DNA of 64,000 nt from Buchnera aphidicola (Periphyllus lyropictus) (GCF_024029895.1 NZ_CP097457.1:124001-188000); one strand, 5' to 3'; positions 36,861 to 47,451 are shown, counted from the stretch's first letter. Made by a program: numbers and translations. The notes: a model not told the origin generated them from the sequence alone.

Positions 36861-37376
36861 ATGAAAAAAAAAAATTTATTTTTAATAGGTCCTATGGGTG
36901 CAGGAAAAAGCACAGTAGGGAAATATTTAGCAAGAAGACTTAAGATGAAATTTTATGATTCTGATCAAGAAATAGAAAGAAGAACTGGAGTAGATATAAA
37001 TTGGGTTTTTGATGTGGAAGGTGAATCTGGATTTAGAAAAAGAGAATCTCGTATAATTTCTGAATTAACAGAAAAAAAAGGTATTGTTTTAGCTACTGGA
37101 GGAGGATCAGTAATTTTAAGTAAAAATAGAAAATTTCTTTCTTCTAGAGGAATTGTTATTTATTTAAATATTACTATAGAAAAACAATTAATTCGTACAA
37201 GGAAAGATAAAAATAGACCTTTATTACAAATAAAAAGTTCTCTAAAAGAAACTTTAAAAAAATTAGGTAAGGAAAGAAATTTTTTGTATAAAAAAATTTC
37301 TGATATTATGATTAATGCAGATAATTATAGTGCTCCAACTATAGTTCAAAATATTATTAATACATTAAATTTATGA
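36861..37376 (+). CDS. aroK: Shikimate kinase I
   Basis: Phosphorylates shikimate in the aromatic pathway that feeds Trp, Phe and Tyr synthesis. It has 171 residues (E. coli AroK 173). The P-loop is [12 protein letters not shown] near residue 11, the shikimate-binding [13 protein letters not shown] near 31, GE-GFRKRE near 56, GGGSV near 80 and R-KDKNRPLL near 116. The stop codon overlaps an alternative upstream frame of aroB by a few bases; both form one operon, as in E. coli. Confidence 0.97.
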   Translation: MKKKNLFLIGPMGAGKSTVGKYLARRLKMKFYDSDQEIERRTGVDINWVFDVEGESGFRKRESRIISELTEKKGIVLATGGGSVILSKNRKFLSSRGIVIYLNITIEKQLIRTRKDKNRPLLQIKSSLKETLKKLGKERNFLYKKISDIMINADNYSAPTIVQNIINTLNL

Positions 37377-37420
37377 TATTTAATAATGTTTTTTTTATTT
37401 TTTTAATAAAAGAGAAAATA

Positions 37421-38509
37421 ATGTTTAAAAAAATTATCGTTAAATTAAAAAAACCTTATCCAATTATTATTGGTTTTGATATTTTTAAAAAAAATAAAAT
37501 AATTTCATATTTTAATAAAAAAAAAAAATATGTTTTAATTACTAATCCAATATTATTTAAAATTTGGGCAAAAAATATTATAAAATATTTAAAAATTAAT
37601 AATTTTATAATAGATTTTATTATAATACCTGATGGAGAACGTTATAAATCTTTAATAGAAATTAATAATATTATTACACAGCTTTTAAAGAAAGAATATG
37701 GAAGAGATACTGTTTTAATAGCTTTTGGAGGAGGTGTGATTGGAGATATAACTGGTTTTGTTGCTTCTATTTATCAAAGAGGAATAGAATTTATTCAAAT
37801 TCCTACTACTTTATTAGCTCAAGTAGATGCTTCTATAGGAGGAAAAACTGGTGTTAATCATGATTTAGGAAAAAATATGATTGGATCTTTTTGGCAACCT
37901 AAATATGTTATTATTGATTTGTTTTTTTTATCTACTTTATCTAAACGTGAATTATTTTCAGGATTTTCAGAAGTAATAAAATATTCTATTATTTTTGATA
38001 AATTTTTTTTTATTTGGTTAGAAAAAAATTTTAAAAAGTTAATTTTATTAAAAAAAAAACAATTATTTTATTGTATAAAAAAATGTTGTAAATTAAAATC
38101 TCATGTAATTTCTTTAGATGAAAGAGAAGAAAATAATTTTAGAGCTTTATTAAATTTTGGTCATACTTATGGTCATGCTATTGAATCATATACACGTTAT
38201 AGTAAATTTTTACATGGAGAAGCTATTTCTATAGGTATGGTTATTGCATTGAGAACTTCAAAAATATTAGGTTTATTAAAAAAAAATATAATTAATAGAG
38301 TTATTTTTTTATTAAGATCTTTTAATTTACCTATATATTCTCCTACTAATATTCCTATTTTTAGTTATTTAAAATATATGAAACGAGATAAAAAAAATTT
38401 TTCAGGAAAAATAAAGTTAATTTTACCTCATAAAATTGGTTTAGTAAAAATTTATGATAATGTTTGTGAAAAAGATATTCTTGATGCAATAAAAAGTTCT
38501 ATTAAATAA
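37421..38509 (+). CDS. aroB: 3-dehydroquinate synthase
   Basis: Second step of the shikimate pathway, turning DAHP into 3-dehydroquinate with NAD and a divalent metal. The ATG at 37421 is chosen because it matches the family N-terminus (short strand, then PYPIIIG) and follows AGAGAAAA; a frame open from 37373 would add 16 unsupported hydrophobic residues. The protein has 362 residues, like E. coli. Motifs: DGERYKS, AFGGGVIGDITGFVASIYQRG, PTTLLAQVDASIGGKTGVNH, and the zinc-binding GHTYGHAIES and LHGEAISIGM. Confidence 0.97.
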   Translation: MFKKIIVKLKKPYPIIIGFDIFKKNKIISYFNKKKKYVLITNPILFKIWAKNIIKYLKINNFIIDFIIIPDGERYKSLIEINNIITQLLKKEYGRDTVLIAFGGGVIGDITGFVASIYQRGIEFIQIPTTLLAQVDASIGGKTGVNHDLGKNMIGSFWQPKYVIIDLFFLSTLSKRELFSGFSEVIKYSIIFDKFFFIWLEKNFKKLILLKKKQLFYCIKKCCKLKSHVISLDEREENNFRALLNFGHTYGHAIESYTRYSKFLHGEAISIGMVIALRTSKILGLLKKNIINRVIFLLRSFNLPIYSPTNIPIFSYLKYMKRDKKNFSGKIKLILPHKIGLVKIYDNVCEKDILDAIKSSIK

Positions 38510-38572
38510 ATATTATTGAATATTTATTTGATTAAATTTTTTCTATTTTTACTTAAAAATGGTTAATAAAAC

Positions 38573-39241
38573 ATGAATAAAAAATTTTTATCTGCATCTA
38601 TTTTGTCAGCAAATTTTTCTATTTTAGGAAAAGAAATAAAAAATGTTTTAAAATCTGGAGTAGATATGATTCATTTTGATGTAATGGATAATCATTATGT
38701 TCCAAATTTAACTTTTGGACCAATGGTTTTAGATTCTATTAAAAAATTAAATTTTTCTGCTCCGATTGATGTTCATATTATGGCAAAACCTGTAGATGAT
38801 CTTATTTTAAAATTTGCTAAATGTGGAGCTACTTTTATTACTATTCATCCTGAATCTACTAAACATCTTAATAGAACTTTAGATATTATTAAAGAAAATG
38901 GATGTAAAGTTGGTTTAGCTATTAACCCAGCTTCCTCAACAAAAATTTTAGATTATGTTATAGAAAAATTAGATTTGATTTTAATAATGTCTGTAGATCC
39001 AGGTTTTTCTAATCAGAAATTTATATTAAATACTTTTAAAAAAATACATAAAGTAAAAAAAAAAATAAATTTAATAAAAAAAAAAATATATATTTCTGTA
39101 GATGGGGGGATTAAGATTTGTCATATTCAACCTTTATTAAAATTAGGTGTAGACATTTTAGTTATAGGATCATATATATTTAATAATAATAATTATAAAT
39201 ATATTATTAAAAAAATTAAAAATAAGATGAATTTTTTATAA
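38573..39241 (+). CDS. rpe: Ribulose-phosphate 3-epimerase
   Basis: Interconverts ribulose-5-phosphate and xylulose-5-phosphate in the pentose phosphate pathway, which supplies erythrose-4-phosphate for aromatic amino acids. It has 222 residues (E. coli 225). Features: SASILSANFSILGKEI, HFDVMDNHYVPNLTFGP with metal ligands, DVHIMAKP, the MSVDPGFSNQKF segment and the late DGGIK. In E. coli damX, dam and gph lie between aroB, rpe and trpS; they are absent here and the three genes are nearly adjacent. Confidence 0.97.
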   Translation: MNKKFLSASILSANFSILGKEIKNVLKSGVDMIHFDVMDNHYVPNLTFGPMVLDSIKKLNFSAPIDVHIMAKPVDDLILKFAKCGATFITIHPESTKHLNRTLDIIKENGCKVGLAINPASSTKILDYVIEKLDLILIMSVDPGFSNQKFILNTFKKIHKVKKKINLIKKKIYISVDGGIKICHIQPLLKLGVDILVIGSYIFNNNNYKYIIKKIKNKMNFL

Positions 39242-39289
39242 AATTTATTTCATATAAATATTTTTTTAATAATTGAGATATAAAAAATA

Positions 39290-40306
39290 ATGAATAAAAA
39301 AAATTTAGTAGTTTTTAGTGCTATTCAACCTTCAGGAAATTTAACTATAGGAAATTATATTGGTGTTTTAAAACATTGGAAAAAATTTCAGAAATTTTAT
39401 AAATGTATTTTTTGCATTGCTGATTTACATTCATTAACTTCTTTAAATAAAGAAAACATTTTAGATAGAAAAAAATCTATTTTAGATACTTTAGCATTAT
39501 ATTTAGCTTGTGGAGTAGATCCAAATAAAAGTATTATTTTTATACAGTCTTCTGTTAGTGAACACTCTGAATTAAATTGGATTTTAAATTGTAATACAAA
39601 TTTTAAAGAGTTAATGAGAATGACTCAATTTAAAAATAGTCTTAAAAATATTAATAATAATTTAAATGCAGGTTTATTTAATTATCCAACTTTAATGGCT
39701 GCTGATATTCTTTTATATGATACTGATAAAGTACATATAGGTAAAGATCAGAAACAACATTTAGAATTAACAAGAAATATTGCTATTCGTTTTAATAATT
39801 GTAATAAAAATATTTTTAAGATACCTGATTTTTTGATGATTAAAACTGGTTCTAAAATTATGTCTTTATTAAATCCTAAAAAAAAAATGTCTAAGTCAGA
39901 TAAAAATCATAAAAATGTAATATTTTTGTTAGATAATTCTGAGGAAATATTTAAAAAAATTAAATCTGCTGTAACAGATTCAAATAATCCTCCAAATATA
40001 TTTTTTGATCCTAAAAAAAAACCAGGAATTTCAAATTTATTAGTAATTTTTTCTACTTTAAGTGGAATATCTTTGTGTGATGTTAAAAGTTATTTTTTAG
40101 GAAAGTCTTATTCTCAGTTTAAAAATATAGTATTTAAAGTTATTAATAATTGTATTAAAAAAATTCAAAAAAAATTTTTTTTCTATAGAAAACAAGAAGA
40201 ATTATTAATAAAAATAGCTTTTGAAGGAGCAAAAAAAGCTTCTTTTATTGCTAAAAGAAAATTAAGTGAAGTTTATAATTCTTTAGGATTATTAAAAAAA
40301 TTTTAA
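39290..40306 (+). CDS. trpS: Tryptophan-tRNA ligase
   Basis: Class I aminoacyl-tRNA synthetase charging tRNA-Trp. It has 338 residues (E. coli 334). The HIGH-like signature is PSGNLTIGNYIG near residue 15, followed by IADLHSLT, and the KMSKS signature is KMSKSDKN near residue 203. The LMAADILLYDTDKVHIGKDQKQH stretch is characteristic of the tryptophan enzyme. It ends with LLKKF and is convergent with the tsgA-type transporter. Confidence 0.97.
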   Translation: MNKKNLVVFSAIQPSGNLTIGNYIGVLKHWKKFQKFYKCIFCIADLHSLTSLNKENILDRKKSILDTLALYLACGVDPNKSIIFIQSSVSEHSELNWILNCNTNFKELMRMTQFKNSLKNINNNLNAGLFNYPTLMAADILLYDTDKVHIGKDQKQHLELTRNIAIRFNNCNKNIFKIPDFLMIKTGSKIMSLLNPKKKMSKSDKNHKNVIFLLDNSEEIFKKIKSAVTDSNNPPNIFFDPKKKPGISNLLVIFSTLSGISLCDVKSYFLGKSYSQFKNIVFKVINNCIKKIQKKFFFYRKQEELLIKIAFEGAKKASFIAKRKLSEVYNSLGLLKKF

Positions 40307-40421
40307 TTTTTTTTTTTTTTTTATTTATTTATTTTATTTTTTATATATTTTAATTAATTTTATTAAAATATATAAAAAATTTTTGTTTAAAATTATATAA
40401 CTTTTTTTCTTTTTTTTTATT

Positions 40422-41600
40422 TTATTTTTTATGTAATTTATTTATTATTTTTTTTTTATAAAATAATATTAAAAATATAAAAAATACTATTAAATATAAA
40501 ATATTAGAAAAAAATAAAGAGTATTTTACTCCTTTTAAACGTACAATTGGAGAAGTAATTAAAAAATTAAGCATAGTTCCTATTGTTCCAGAAAATAAAG
40601 TAAAATTAATTATCTTTTGAGATGGTTTTTTTGTTTGTAAAGAAGAAAGAGTGATAATCATGCTATAAATAGAACTTGAAAAAAAACCTAAAAGAGAAAT
40701 TAAGAAAAGAGATAAATAATAATTTTTATTTTGTATAAATAAAAACATAATTATTGTGGATATACTAGATAAAAAAAGAATAATTTTTTTTAAGTTAAAA
40801 AATTTTATAATATAACTAAAAAACCACATTCCAATCATATAATTTATCCAAAAACTACTAATAATAGTACTAGATTTTTCAATTGTAATATTCATATTTT
40901 TTATAGAATTTTCAGGAATCCAAGATATAAATCCTAATTGTCCTAAAATATATATTAATGCAGAAAAATATAAAAGAATTACATTTATATCTAGATATTT
41001 ATTATCATAATTTTTTTTTTTTTTTTCTTTTTTTAAAATTTTTGGGTATTTTATTTGGTTAGAAATTAAAAATATTATAAAATATATTAAACTTATCAAT
41101 ATATATATATAATTCCATTGAATTTTATAAGTTATAAAAAATACATTAATTGTTGGAAATACGAATCCTGATATACTAAAGAAAGAATCTGTTAATAACA
41201 TTTTTTTTATTCTTTCTTTTTTTTTATATAAATTTGTAATTAAAAATGTTCCAATAGATAAAGTTGTTCCACTTATTAATCCAAATAAAAATATACTAAA
41301 ACAAAACATGTTTATATTTTTTAATATTATTGATGTAGTTGTTGCTAATATCATTAAAATAAATCCAAAAAAAATTTGTTTTTTTAAAGAAAATATTTTT
41401 ATTAACCAAGAATTAAAAAATATAGATATTAATATTCCTATATTTAAAAAATTAAATATATTACTAGCATTTGTGATAGGTATTTTAAATTGATGAGAGA
41501 TATTTTGTATAACTAACCCAGTTACACTAATTAATGCACCCATAAAAGCATATGATAGAAAACTAATATAAGTTAGTAATTTTTTATTTTTATTTTTCAT
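40422..41600 (-). CDS. tsgA: MFS transporter, TsgA type
   Basis: A 392-residue protein with about 12 hydrophobic helices. The MFS fold is shown by the helix spacing and the cytoplasmic loop with basic residues after helix 2. The assignment to TsgA rests on length (E. coli TsgA 393), the YISFLSYAFMGALISVTGLVI start, the SWIPENS segment after helix 6 or 7, and its place between trpS and tusD as in other Buchnera. The substrate is unknown. It is one of two MFS carriers in the window and is divergent from tusD. Confidence 0.82.
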   Translation of the reverse strand: MKNKNKKLLTYISFLSYAFMGALISVTGLVIQNISHQFKIPITNASNIFNFLNIGILISIFFNSWLIKIFSLKKQIFFGFILMILATTTSIILKNINMFCFSIFLFGLISGTTLSIGTFLITNLYKKKERIKKMLLTDSFFSISGFVFPTINVFFITYKIQWNYIYILISLIYFIIFLISNQIKYPKILKKEKKKKNYDNKYLDINVILLYFSALIYILGQLGFISWIPENSIKNMNITIEKSSTIISSFWINYMIGMWFFSYIIKFFNLKKIILFLSSISTIIMFLFIQNKNYYLSLFLISLLGFFSSSIYSMIITLSSLQTKKPSQKIINFTLFSGTIGTMLNFLITSPIVRLKGVKYSLFFSNILYLIVFFIFLILFYKKKIINKLHKK

Positions 41601-41722
41601 ATTTTTTTAAAATTTAAATGTAAGAAAAAATTTTTTTAAAGATATAATAATTATTATATTGAATTTTTTCTTTGTTGTTATTAATTTTGTTTTATATTTT
41701 TCAATATTTAGGAGTTATTTTT

Positions 41723-42112
41723 TTGATTTATACTATTATGGTTAAAGGTCCTGCATATGGAACAGAAAATTCTATGAGTGCATTGTTATTTTCTCGTGCT
41801 TTAATTATAAGAAAAAAACATATTATTAAAAGTATTTTTTTTTATAGTGATGGAGTTTTAAATTCTAATAAATTTTTTTCACCTGGAGTAAAAGATTATG
41901 ATATTAAAAAAGAATGGAGTATTTTTAGTATACAAAATAAAGTTAGATTAAATGTTTGTTTTAGTGCTGCATTAAGACGTGGTATTATTGGTGTAAAAGA
42001 AACATGTAATCAAAAAATATTAGAGGGTAATTTAGATGTTTTTTTTAAAATTTCTAATTTAGATACTTTATCTAGAGATATTAAAAAATCTGATCGTATT
42101 ATACAATTTTAA
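41723..42112 (+). CDS. tusD: Sulfurtransferase complex subunit TusD
   Basis: Takes sulfur from TusA and passes it to TusE for 2-thiouridine in tRNA. I place the start at the TTG at 41723: it gives MIYTIMVKGPAYGT, aligned without gaps to the E. coli N-terminus, and AGGAG at 41710-41714 is eight bases upstream. The upstream part of the frame (from 41672) is hydrophobic and unlike the family, and the ATG at 41738 would lose the first strand. The protein has 130 residues (E. coli 128), and the active cysteine, Cys79 in NVCFSAALRRG, is kept. First gene of tusDCB. Confidence 0.94.
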   Translation: MIYTIMVKGPAYGTENSMSALLFSRALIIRKKHIIKSIFFYSDGVLNSNKFFSPGVKDYDIKKEWSIFSIQNKVRLNVCFSAALRRGIIGVKETCNQKILEGNLDVFFKISNLDTLSRDIKKSDRIIQF

Positions 42113-42140
42113 TTATTTAATATATTTTAAATACTTTTTT

Positions 42141-42500
42141 ATGAAAAATATTGCTGTTGTTTTTACTCATTCTCCTTATGGAAATACTATAGGTCAAGAA
42201 GGTTTAGATGTAATAATTTCTTTAGCTTCTTACACTAATAAAATTAGTGTATTTTTTTTTGGTGATGGAGTTTTTCAATGTATAAAAAAATTTTTTATTA
42301 AATGTATTAATTTTTATGATTATTCTAAGAAATTTAAAATTTTAACTATTTTAGGTATAAAAAATTTTTATTGTGAAAAATTATCTTTAAAAAGTAGAGG
42401 TTTATTTGATATTAATAATTTTTTTTTAAAATTAAAAGTTATTAAAATGAAAGTTTTTTTAAAAAAATTATCTAAATTTGATCATATTTTAAATTTTTAA
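42141..42500 (+). CDS. tusC: Sulfurtransferase complex subunit TusC
   Basis: A 119-residue protein (E. coli TusC 119), structural partner in the TusBCD hexamer. The start MKNIAVVFTHSPYGNTIGQEGLDVII and the FFFGDGVFQ motif are family features. It lies between tusD and tusB with short gaps (28 and 8 bases), so the three are one operon, which continues toward rpsL as in E. coli. Confidence 0.95.
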   Translation: MKNIAVVFTHSPYGNTIGQEGLDVIISLASYTNKISVFFFGDGVFQCIKKFFIKCINFYDYSKKFKILTILGIKNFYCEKLSLKSRGLFDINNFFLKLKVIKMKVFLKKLSKFDHILNF

Positions 42501-42508
42501 GGAAGAAA

Positions 42509-42802
42509 ATGATTCTTCATACTTTAATGAGTTCTCCATTTAAAATCGATTTAATATTATTTAATCAATCTATTTTAAAAAAAGATGCATTAGTTGTTTT
42601 ACAAGACGGTGTTTTATTTTCAATAAAAAACAATTTTTTATTAAAAACTTTTATTTTTAAAACAAAAAAATTATATGTTTTAAAAAATGATTTAAATATT
42701 AGAGGTATTTTAGATTCTAAAGTTTCTAATTTATTTTTTTCAATAGAATATTTAGATTTTGTTGTATTAACAGAAATTTATTCAAAACAAATGGTATGGT
42801 AA
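42509..42802 (+). CDS. tusB: Sulfurtransferase complex subunit TusB
   Basis: A 97-residue protein (E. coli TusB 95). The start MILHTLMSSPFKIDL, the LVVLQDGVLFSI segment and the YVLKNDLNIRGI stretch match the DsrH/TusB family, as does the terminal MVW. AAGGAAG lies directly before the ATG. With TusC and TusD it completes the sulfur relay; TusA, TusE and MnmA are not in this window. Confidence 0.94.
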   Translation: MILHTLMSSPFKIDLILFNQSILKKDALVVLQDGVLFSIKNNFLLKTFIFKTKKLYVLKNDLNIRGILDSKVSNLFFSIEYLDFVVLTEIYSKQMVW

Positions 42803-42864
42803 TTAAATTATTTTTTTAAATTTTTTATAATTTTTTTATAAAAAATTATATTACAGGAGAATAT

Positions 42865-43239
42865 ATGTCTACTATTAATCAATTAGTACGTAAATCTAGA
42901 TTTAAAAAAAAAAAGAAAAGTAATGTTCCTGCTTTATCTAAATGTCCTCAAAAAAGAGGAGTATGTTTAAGAGTTTATACTACTACTCCAAAAAAACCGA
43001 ATTCAGCTCTTAGAAAAGTTTGTAGAGTAAGACTTACTAATGGTTTAGAAGTAACTGCTTATATAGGTGGAGAAGGTCATAATTTACAAGAACATTCTGT
43101 TATTTTAATTAGAGGTGGTAGAGTAAAAGATCTTCCTGGAGTAAGGTATCATATAGTTAGAGGTGCTTTAGATTGTGCAGGAGTTAAAGAACGAAAAAAT
43201 GGACGTTCTAAATATGGAGTTAAAAAACAAAAAAACTAA
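42865..43239 (+). CDS. rpsL: Small ribosomal subunit protein uS12
   Basis: A 124-residue protein, the E. coli length, at the decoding centre. The loop [15 protein letters not shown] contains the lysine (K42-type) linked to streptomycin response, and the second loop [12 protein letters not shown] holds the conserved Lys/Asp pair; both look wild-type. AGGAGA lies before the ATG. First gene of the str operon rpsL-rpsG-fusA-tufA. Confidence 0.99.
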   Translation: MSTINQLVRKSRFKKKKKSNVPALSKCPQKRGVCLRVYTTTPKKPNSALRKVCRVRLTNGLEVTAYIGGEGHNLQEHSVILIRGGRVKDLPGVRYHIVRGALDCAGVKERKNGRSKYGVKKQKN

Positions 43240-43289
43240 ATTTTTTTATATTTATTTTTAAATTTATTATATTAAAAAAAGGAATATTT

Positions 43290-43760
43290 ATGCCTCGTAG
43301 AAAAGTAATTGGTTGTAGAAAAATATTACCTGATCCTAAATTTTCTTCTGAATTATTAGGTAAGTTTATAAATATATTAATGATAGATGGAAAAAAATCT
43401 ATTTCAGAAGAAATTGTATATTGTGCTTTAAAAGAATTATCAAAAAAAACTAAGAAAACACCATTAGATTCTTTTGAAAGCGCTTTAGAAAAAGTAAAAC
43501 CAGTCGTAGAAGTAAAATCAAGAAGAGTGGGAGGATCAACATATCAAGTTCCTATTGAAGTAAGACCTATTAGAAGAAATACTTTAGCTATGAGATGGAT
43601 TATATCTTCAGCGAGAAAAAGAAAAGATAAATCTATGTCTATGAGATTATTAAACGAATTATTTGATGCAATATCAAATAAAGGAAATGCTGTAAAAAAA
43701 AAAGATGAAGTTCATAAAATAGCGGAAGTAAATAAAGCTTTTGCACATTATAGATGGTAA
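43290..43760 (+). CDS. rpsG: Small ribosomal subunit protein uS7
   Basis: A 156-residue protein that starts assembly of the 30S head. Typical stretches: [37 protein letters not shown]-like TLAMRWI, and the end AHYRW. E. coli S7 has 156 or 179 residues by strain; this is the short form. AAAGGAAT precedes the ATG. Second gene of the str operon; in E. coli S7 represses this operon, but no matching RNA site could be recognised in the short gap. Confidence 0.98.
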   Translation: MPRRKVIGCRKILPDPKFSSELLGKFINILMIDGKKSISEEIVYCALKELSKKTKKTPLDSFESALEKVKPVVEVKSRRVGGSTYQVPIEVRPIRRNTLAMRWIISSARKRKDKSMSMRLLNELFDAISNKGNAVKKKDEVHKIAEVNKAFAHYRW

Positions 43761-43784
43761 AATAAAATAATTTTGAGGAATAGA

Positions 43785-45896
43785 ATGTCTCGTATTACAC
43801 CTATTAAAAATTATAGAAATATTGGAATTAGTGCACATATAGATGCTGGGAAAACTACTACAACTGAAAGAATTTTATTTTATACTGGTGTAAATCATAA
43901 GATTGGAGAAGTACATGATGGTGCTGCTACTATGGATTGGATGGAACAAGAACAAGAAAGAGGAATTACTATTACTTCCGCAGCTACTACAGCATTTTGG
44001 TCAGGTATGGAAAAAAAATATTCTTCTCATAGAATTAATATAATTGATACTCCAGGTCATGTAGATTTTACTATAGAAGTAGAACGATCTATGAGAGTTT
44101 TAGATGGAGTTATTATGGTATATTGTGCTGTTGGAGGTGTTCAACCGCAATCAGAAACTGTTTGGAGACAAGCAAATAAATATTGTGTTCCAAGGATAGC
44201 TTTTGTTAATAAAATGGATAGGTTAGGAGCAAATTATTTTGAAGTTATAAATCAAATGAAGACTAGGTTAAATGCAAATCCTGTTCCTATACAGTTAGCT
44301 ATTGGTTCAGAAGAAAATTTTATTGGAGTTATTGATTTAATTAAAATGAAAGCTATATATTGGAATGAATCAGATCAAGGAATTACTTTTAAATATAAAA
44401 AAATACCTGATTATTTAATGATTGAATCAAAAAAATGGAATCATAAAATTATTGAATTAGTTGCAGATTCTAATGAAATTTTAATGGAAAAGTATTTTAA
44501 TGAAAAACCTTTTTCTGAAAAAGAAATAAAAACTGTATTAAGAAAAAAATCTTTAAATAATGAGATTGTTTTAGTAACCTGTGGATCTGCTTTTAAAAAT
44601 AAAGGAGTTCAAGCTTTATTAGATTCCGTTATTGATTATTTACCATCTCCTATAGACAGAAAATCTATTCAAGATACTAAAGAAAATAAAAAAAGTAATT
44701 GTAAAGTTCATATTTTTCAAGATAAAAAACCTTTTTCAGCATTAGCATTTAAAATTTCTACAGATCCATATGTTGGTAATTTAACTTTTTTTAGAGTATA
44801 TTCAGGTATGATTCGTTCTGGAGATATTATTTTAAATGCATCAAAAAATAAACGCGAAAGATTAGGAAGAATAGTTCAAATGCATGCTAATAAAAGAGAA
44901 GAAGTAAAAGAAGTTTATTCTGGAGATATAGCTGCAGCTATTGGTTTAAAAGATGTTGTAACTGGAGATACTTTGTGTAATCCAGAAAATAAAGTTATTT
45001 TAGAACAAATAGAATTTCCTGAACCAGTTATTTCTATTGCTGTAGAACCAAAAACTAAAGTTGATCAAGAAAAAATGGGGACTGCTTTAAATAGATTAGC
45101 TAAAGAAGATCCATCTTTTAAAGTATGGACAGATCAAGAATCTAATCAAACTATTATTGCTGGAATGGGAGAATTACATTTAGAAATTATTGTTGATCGA
45201 ATGAAGAGAGAATTTAGTGTTGAAGCTAATATTGGAACTCCTCAAGTAGCTTATCGAGAAACTATTGGAATAAAAGTTAAAAATATTGAAGGAAAATATA
45301 TTAAACAATCTGGAGGAAGAGGTCAATATGGTCATGTTGTAATTGATATTTTTCCATTAAAATCGAGTTCAAAAGAAGGATATCAATTTCTTAATAAAAT
45401 AAAAGGAGGAGTTATTCCGGGAGAATATATTCCTGCTGTTGATAAAGGAATTCAAGAACAATTAAAATTTGGACCATTAGCTGGTTATCCGGTAGTAGAT
45501 ATTGGAGTAATATTACATGATGGATCTTATCATGATGTTGATTCTTCTGAAATAGCTTTTAAATTAGCTGCATCAATTGCTTTTAAAAATGGATTTAAAA
45601 AAGCTAAACCTATTTTATTAGAACCAATAATGCAGGTAGAAGTAGAAACTCCGGAAGATTACATGGGTGATGTAATAGGAGATTTAAATAGAAGAAGAGG
45701 AATTATTGAAAGTATGATTGACCAAGATTTTAGAAAAATAATTAAATCTTTAGTTCCTCTTTCAGAAATGTTTGGATATGCAACTGATTTAAGATCTCAA
45801 ACTCAAGGGAGAGCTTCATATTCTATGGAATTTTTAAAATATTCTGAAGCTCCTAATCATATTTCTAAAAATATTATTGAAAAAAAAAATAAATAA
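43785..45896 (+). CDS. fusA: Elongation factor G
   Basis: The translocation GTPase. The ATG at 43785 yields [22 protein letters not shown]..., the family N-terminus, after GAGGAAT; the frame open from 43773 only adds four residues made from the ribosome-binding site itself. The length is 703 residues (E. coli 704). G1 [16 protein letters not shown]3 [15 protein letters not shown] and G4 NKMDR are present, domain IV holds RETI through YGHVVIDI, and the C-terminus is conserved. Third gene of the str operon. Confidence 0.99.
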   Translation: MSRITPIKNYRNIGISAHIDAGKTTTTERILFYTGVNHKIGEVHDGAATMDWMEQEQERGITITSAATTAFWSGMEKKYSSHRINIIDTPGHVDFTIEVERSMRVLDGVIMVYCAVGGVQPQSETVWRQANKYCVPRIAFVNKMDRLGANYFEVINQMKTRLNANPVPIQLAIGSEENFIGVIDLIKMKAIYWNESDQGITFKYKKIPDYLMIESKKWNHKIIELVADSNEILMEKYFNEKPFSEKEIKTVLRKKSLNNEIVLVTCGSAFKNKGVQALLDSVIDYLPSPIDRKSIQDTKENKKSNCKVHIFQDKKPFSALAFKISTDPYVGNLTFFRVYSGMIRSGDIILNASKNKRERLGRIVQMHANKREEVKEVYSGDIAAAIGLKDVVTGDTLCNPENKVILEQIEFPEPVISIAVEPKTKVDQEKMGTALNRLAKEDPSFKVWTDQESNQTIIAGMGELHLEIIVDRMKREFSVEANIGTPQVAYRETIGIKVKNIEGKYIKQSGGRGQYGHVVIDIFPLKSSSKEGYQFLNKIKGGVIPGEYIPAVDKGIQEQLKFGPLAGYPVVDIGVILHDGSYHDVDSSEIAFKLAASIAFKNGFKKAKPILLEPIMQVEVETPEDYMGDVIGDLNRRRGIIESMIDQDFRKIIKSLVPLSEMFGYATDLRSQTQGRASYSMEFLKYSEAPNHISKNIIEKKNK

Positions 45897-45950
45897 ATTT
45901 TAAATGATAAAAAAAAAGTAATTTTTTTTATTTTATTAAAAGGTAAGATT

Positions 45951-47135
45951 ATGTCAAAAGAAAAATTTCAACGTTTAAAAGTACATATTAATGTAGGAAC
46001 AATAGGTCATGTGGATCATGGAAAAACTACTTTAACTGCTGCAATAACTACGGTTTTATCTAAAGTTTATGGAGGTTCTGCTCGAGCTTTTGATCAAATT
46101 GATAACGCTCCTGAAGAAAAAGCTCGAGGTATTACAATTAATACATCTCATGTTGAATATGATACAAAAAATAGGCATTATGCGCATGTTGATTGTCCAG
46201 GTCATGCTGATTATATTAAAAATATGATTACTGGAGCTGCTCAAATGGACGGTGCAATTTTAGTTGTTGCAGCTACTGATGGTCCTATGCCTCAAACTCG
46301 AGAACATATTTTGTTAGGTAGGCAAGTAGGAGTTCCTTATATTGTTGTTTTTTTAAATAAATGTGATATGGTTGATGATGAAGAATTATTAGAATTGGTT
46401 GAAATGGAAGTGAGAGATTTATTAACTCAATATGAATTTCCAGGTGATGATACTCCAATTGTTAGAGGTTCAGCTTTAAAAGCGTTAGAAGGAGATGCTA
46501 AATGGGAATCTAAAATTATTGATTTAGCAAATTTTTTAGATAATTATATACCTGAACCAAAAAGAGCAATTGATAAACCTTTTTTATTACCTATTGAAGA
46601 CGTTTTTTCTATTTCTGGTCGAGGAACAGTAGTTACAGGTAGAGTTGAACGTGGAGTTATAAAAGTAGGAGAAGAAGTTGAAATAGTTGGTATTAAACCT
46701 ACTAGTAAAACTATTTGTACTGGTGTAGAAATGTTTAGAAAATTATTAGATGAAGGACGTGCTGGAGAAAATATTGGAGTATTATTAAGAGGTACTAAAA
46801 GAGATGATATAGAGAGAGGTCAAGTATTATCTAAACCTGGAAGTATATTACCTCATATAAAGTTTGAATGTGAAGTATATGTTTTATCAAAAGAAGAAGG
46901 AGGAAGACATACTCCATTTTTTAAAGGTTATAGACCTCAATTCTATTTTAGAACGACAGATGTTACAGGTTTTGTTGAATTACCTAAGGATGTTGAAATG
47001 GTAATGCCAGGAGACAATATAAAAATGACAGTAACTTTAATACATCCTGTTGCAATGGCAGATGGTTTACGTTTTGCTATTAGAGAAGGAGGAAGAACAG
47101 TAGGAGCAGGTGTTGTTTCAAAAGTTTTAAGTTAG
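45951..47135 (+). CDS. tufA: Elongation factor Tu
   Basis: Delivers aminoacyl-tRNA to the ribosome. It has 394 residues, the E. coli length. G1 [18 protein letters not shown]2 in [13 protein letters not shown]3 [13 protein letters not shown] and G4 LNKCDMVDD are intact, and domains 2 and 3 are continuous to the end VVSKVLS. GC content is slightly higher than in its neighbours, typical for a highly expressed gene in this kind of genome. Last gene of the str operon, followed by a strong hairpin terminator. Only this tuf copy lies in the window. Confidence 0.99.
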   Translation: MSKEKFQRLKVHINVGTIGHVDHGKTTLTAAITTVLSKVYGGSARAFDQIDNAPEEKARGITINTSHVEYDTKNRHYAHVDCPGHADYIKNMITGAAQMDGAILVVAATDGPMPQTREHILLGRQVGVPYIVVFLNKCDMVDDEELLELVEMEVRDLLTQYEFPGDDTPIVRGSALKALEGDAKWESKIIDLANFLDNYIPEPKRAIDKPFLLPIEDVFSISGRGTVVTGRVERGVIKVGEEVEIVGIKPTSKTICTGVEMFRKLLDEGRAGENIGVLLRGTKRDDIERGQVLSKPGSILPHIKFECEVYVLSKEEGGRHTPFFKGYRPQFYFRTTDVTGFVELPKDVEMVMPGDNIKMTVTLIHPVAMADGLRFAIREGGRTVGAGVVSKVLS

Positions 47136-47179
47136 CTTTTATTTTATTTAATAATATATTTTTTATTAAAATATATAAT

Positions 47180-47216
47180 AATCAAGAAAAGTTTTCTGCT
47201 TTTCTTGATTTTATTT
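47180..47216 (+). terminator. Terminator of the str operon
   Basis: AATCAAGAAAAG (47180-47191) pairs perfectly with CTTTTCTTGATT (47199-47210) around the loop TTTTCTG, followed by TTATTT. This 12-pair stem is one of the strongest hairpins in the window. Confidence 0.85.
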
Positions 47217-47281
47217 AAAAATTAAATTTTTTTAATTTTTATTAAAGAAAATTTTTATAAAATATAATATTCAGTATTAAT

Positions 47282-47310
47282 TTGTAAAAAAAGTTTTTTT
47301 ATAATATTAT
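47282..47310 (+). promoter_or_regulatory. Possible promoter of the S10 operon
   Basis: TTGTAA (47282-47287), a 17-base spacer and TATTAT (47305-47310), with a TATAAT overlapping five bases upstream, the same local arrangement as before tRNA-His. It would give a leader of about 130 bases before rpsJ. Confidence 0.4.
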
Positions 47311-47361
47311 TTACAGAGAATTTATAAGTTTTTTTTAATAAATCTAATATTTTATTTAATA

Positions 47362-47414
47362 TTAGAATAAATTATTCTAAAATACTCTCTAATAATTTTA
47401 TAGAGAGTAATTTT
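47362..47414 (+). promoter_or_regulatory. Two hairpins in the rpsJ leader, possible attenuator
   Basis: TTAGAAT (47362-47368) pairs with ATTCTAA (47374-47380). Directly after it TACTCTCTA (47383-47391) pairs with TAGAGAGTA (47401-47409), followed by ATTTTT. The second hairpin has the form of an intrinsic terminator lying about 40 bases before rpsJ. In E. coli the S10 leader ends in such a hairpin, where L4 causes attenuation; the likeness is by form only. Confidence 0.5.
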
Positions 47415-47451
47415 TAGTTTTTATTATAATCATAATTGGAGTTCTGATATT

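Larger units (their letters stand above)
47136..47451 (+). other. Intergenic region between the str and S10 operons
   Basis: About 316 bases with no protein-like frame. It holds the tufA terminator (47180-47216), a promoter-like site (47282-47310) and two hairpins just upstream of rpsJ (47362-47380 and 47383-47414). bfd and bfr, which lie here in E. coli, are absent. Confidence 0.7.
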
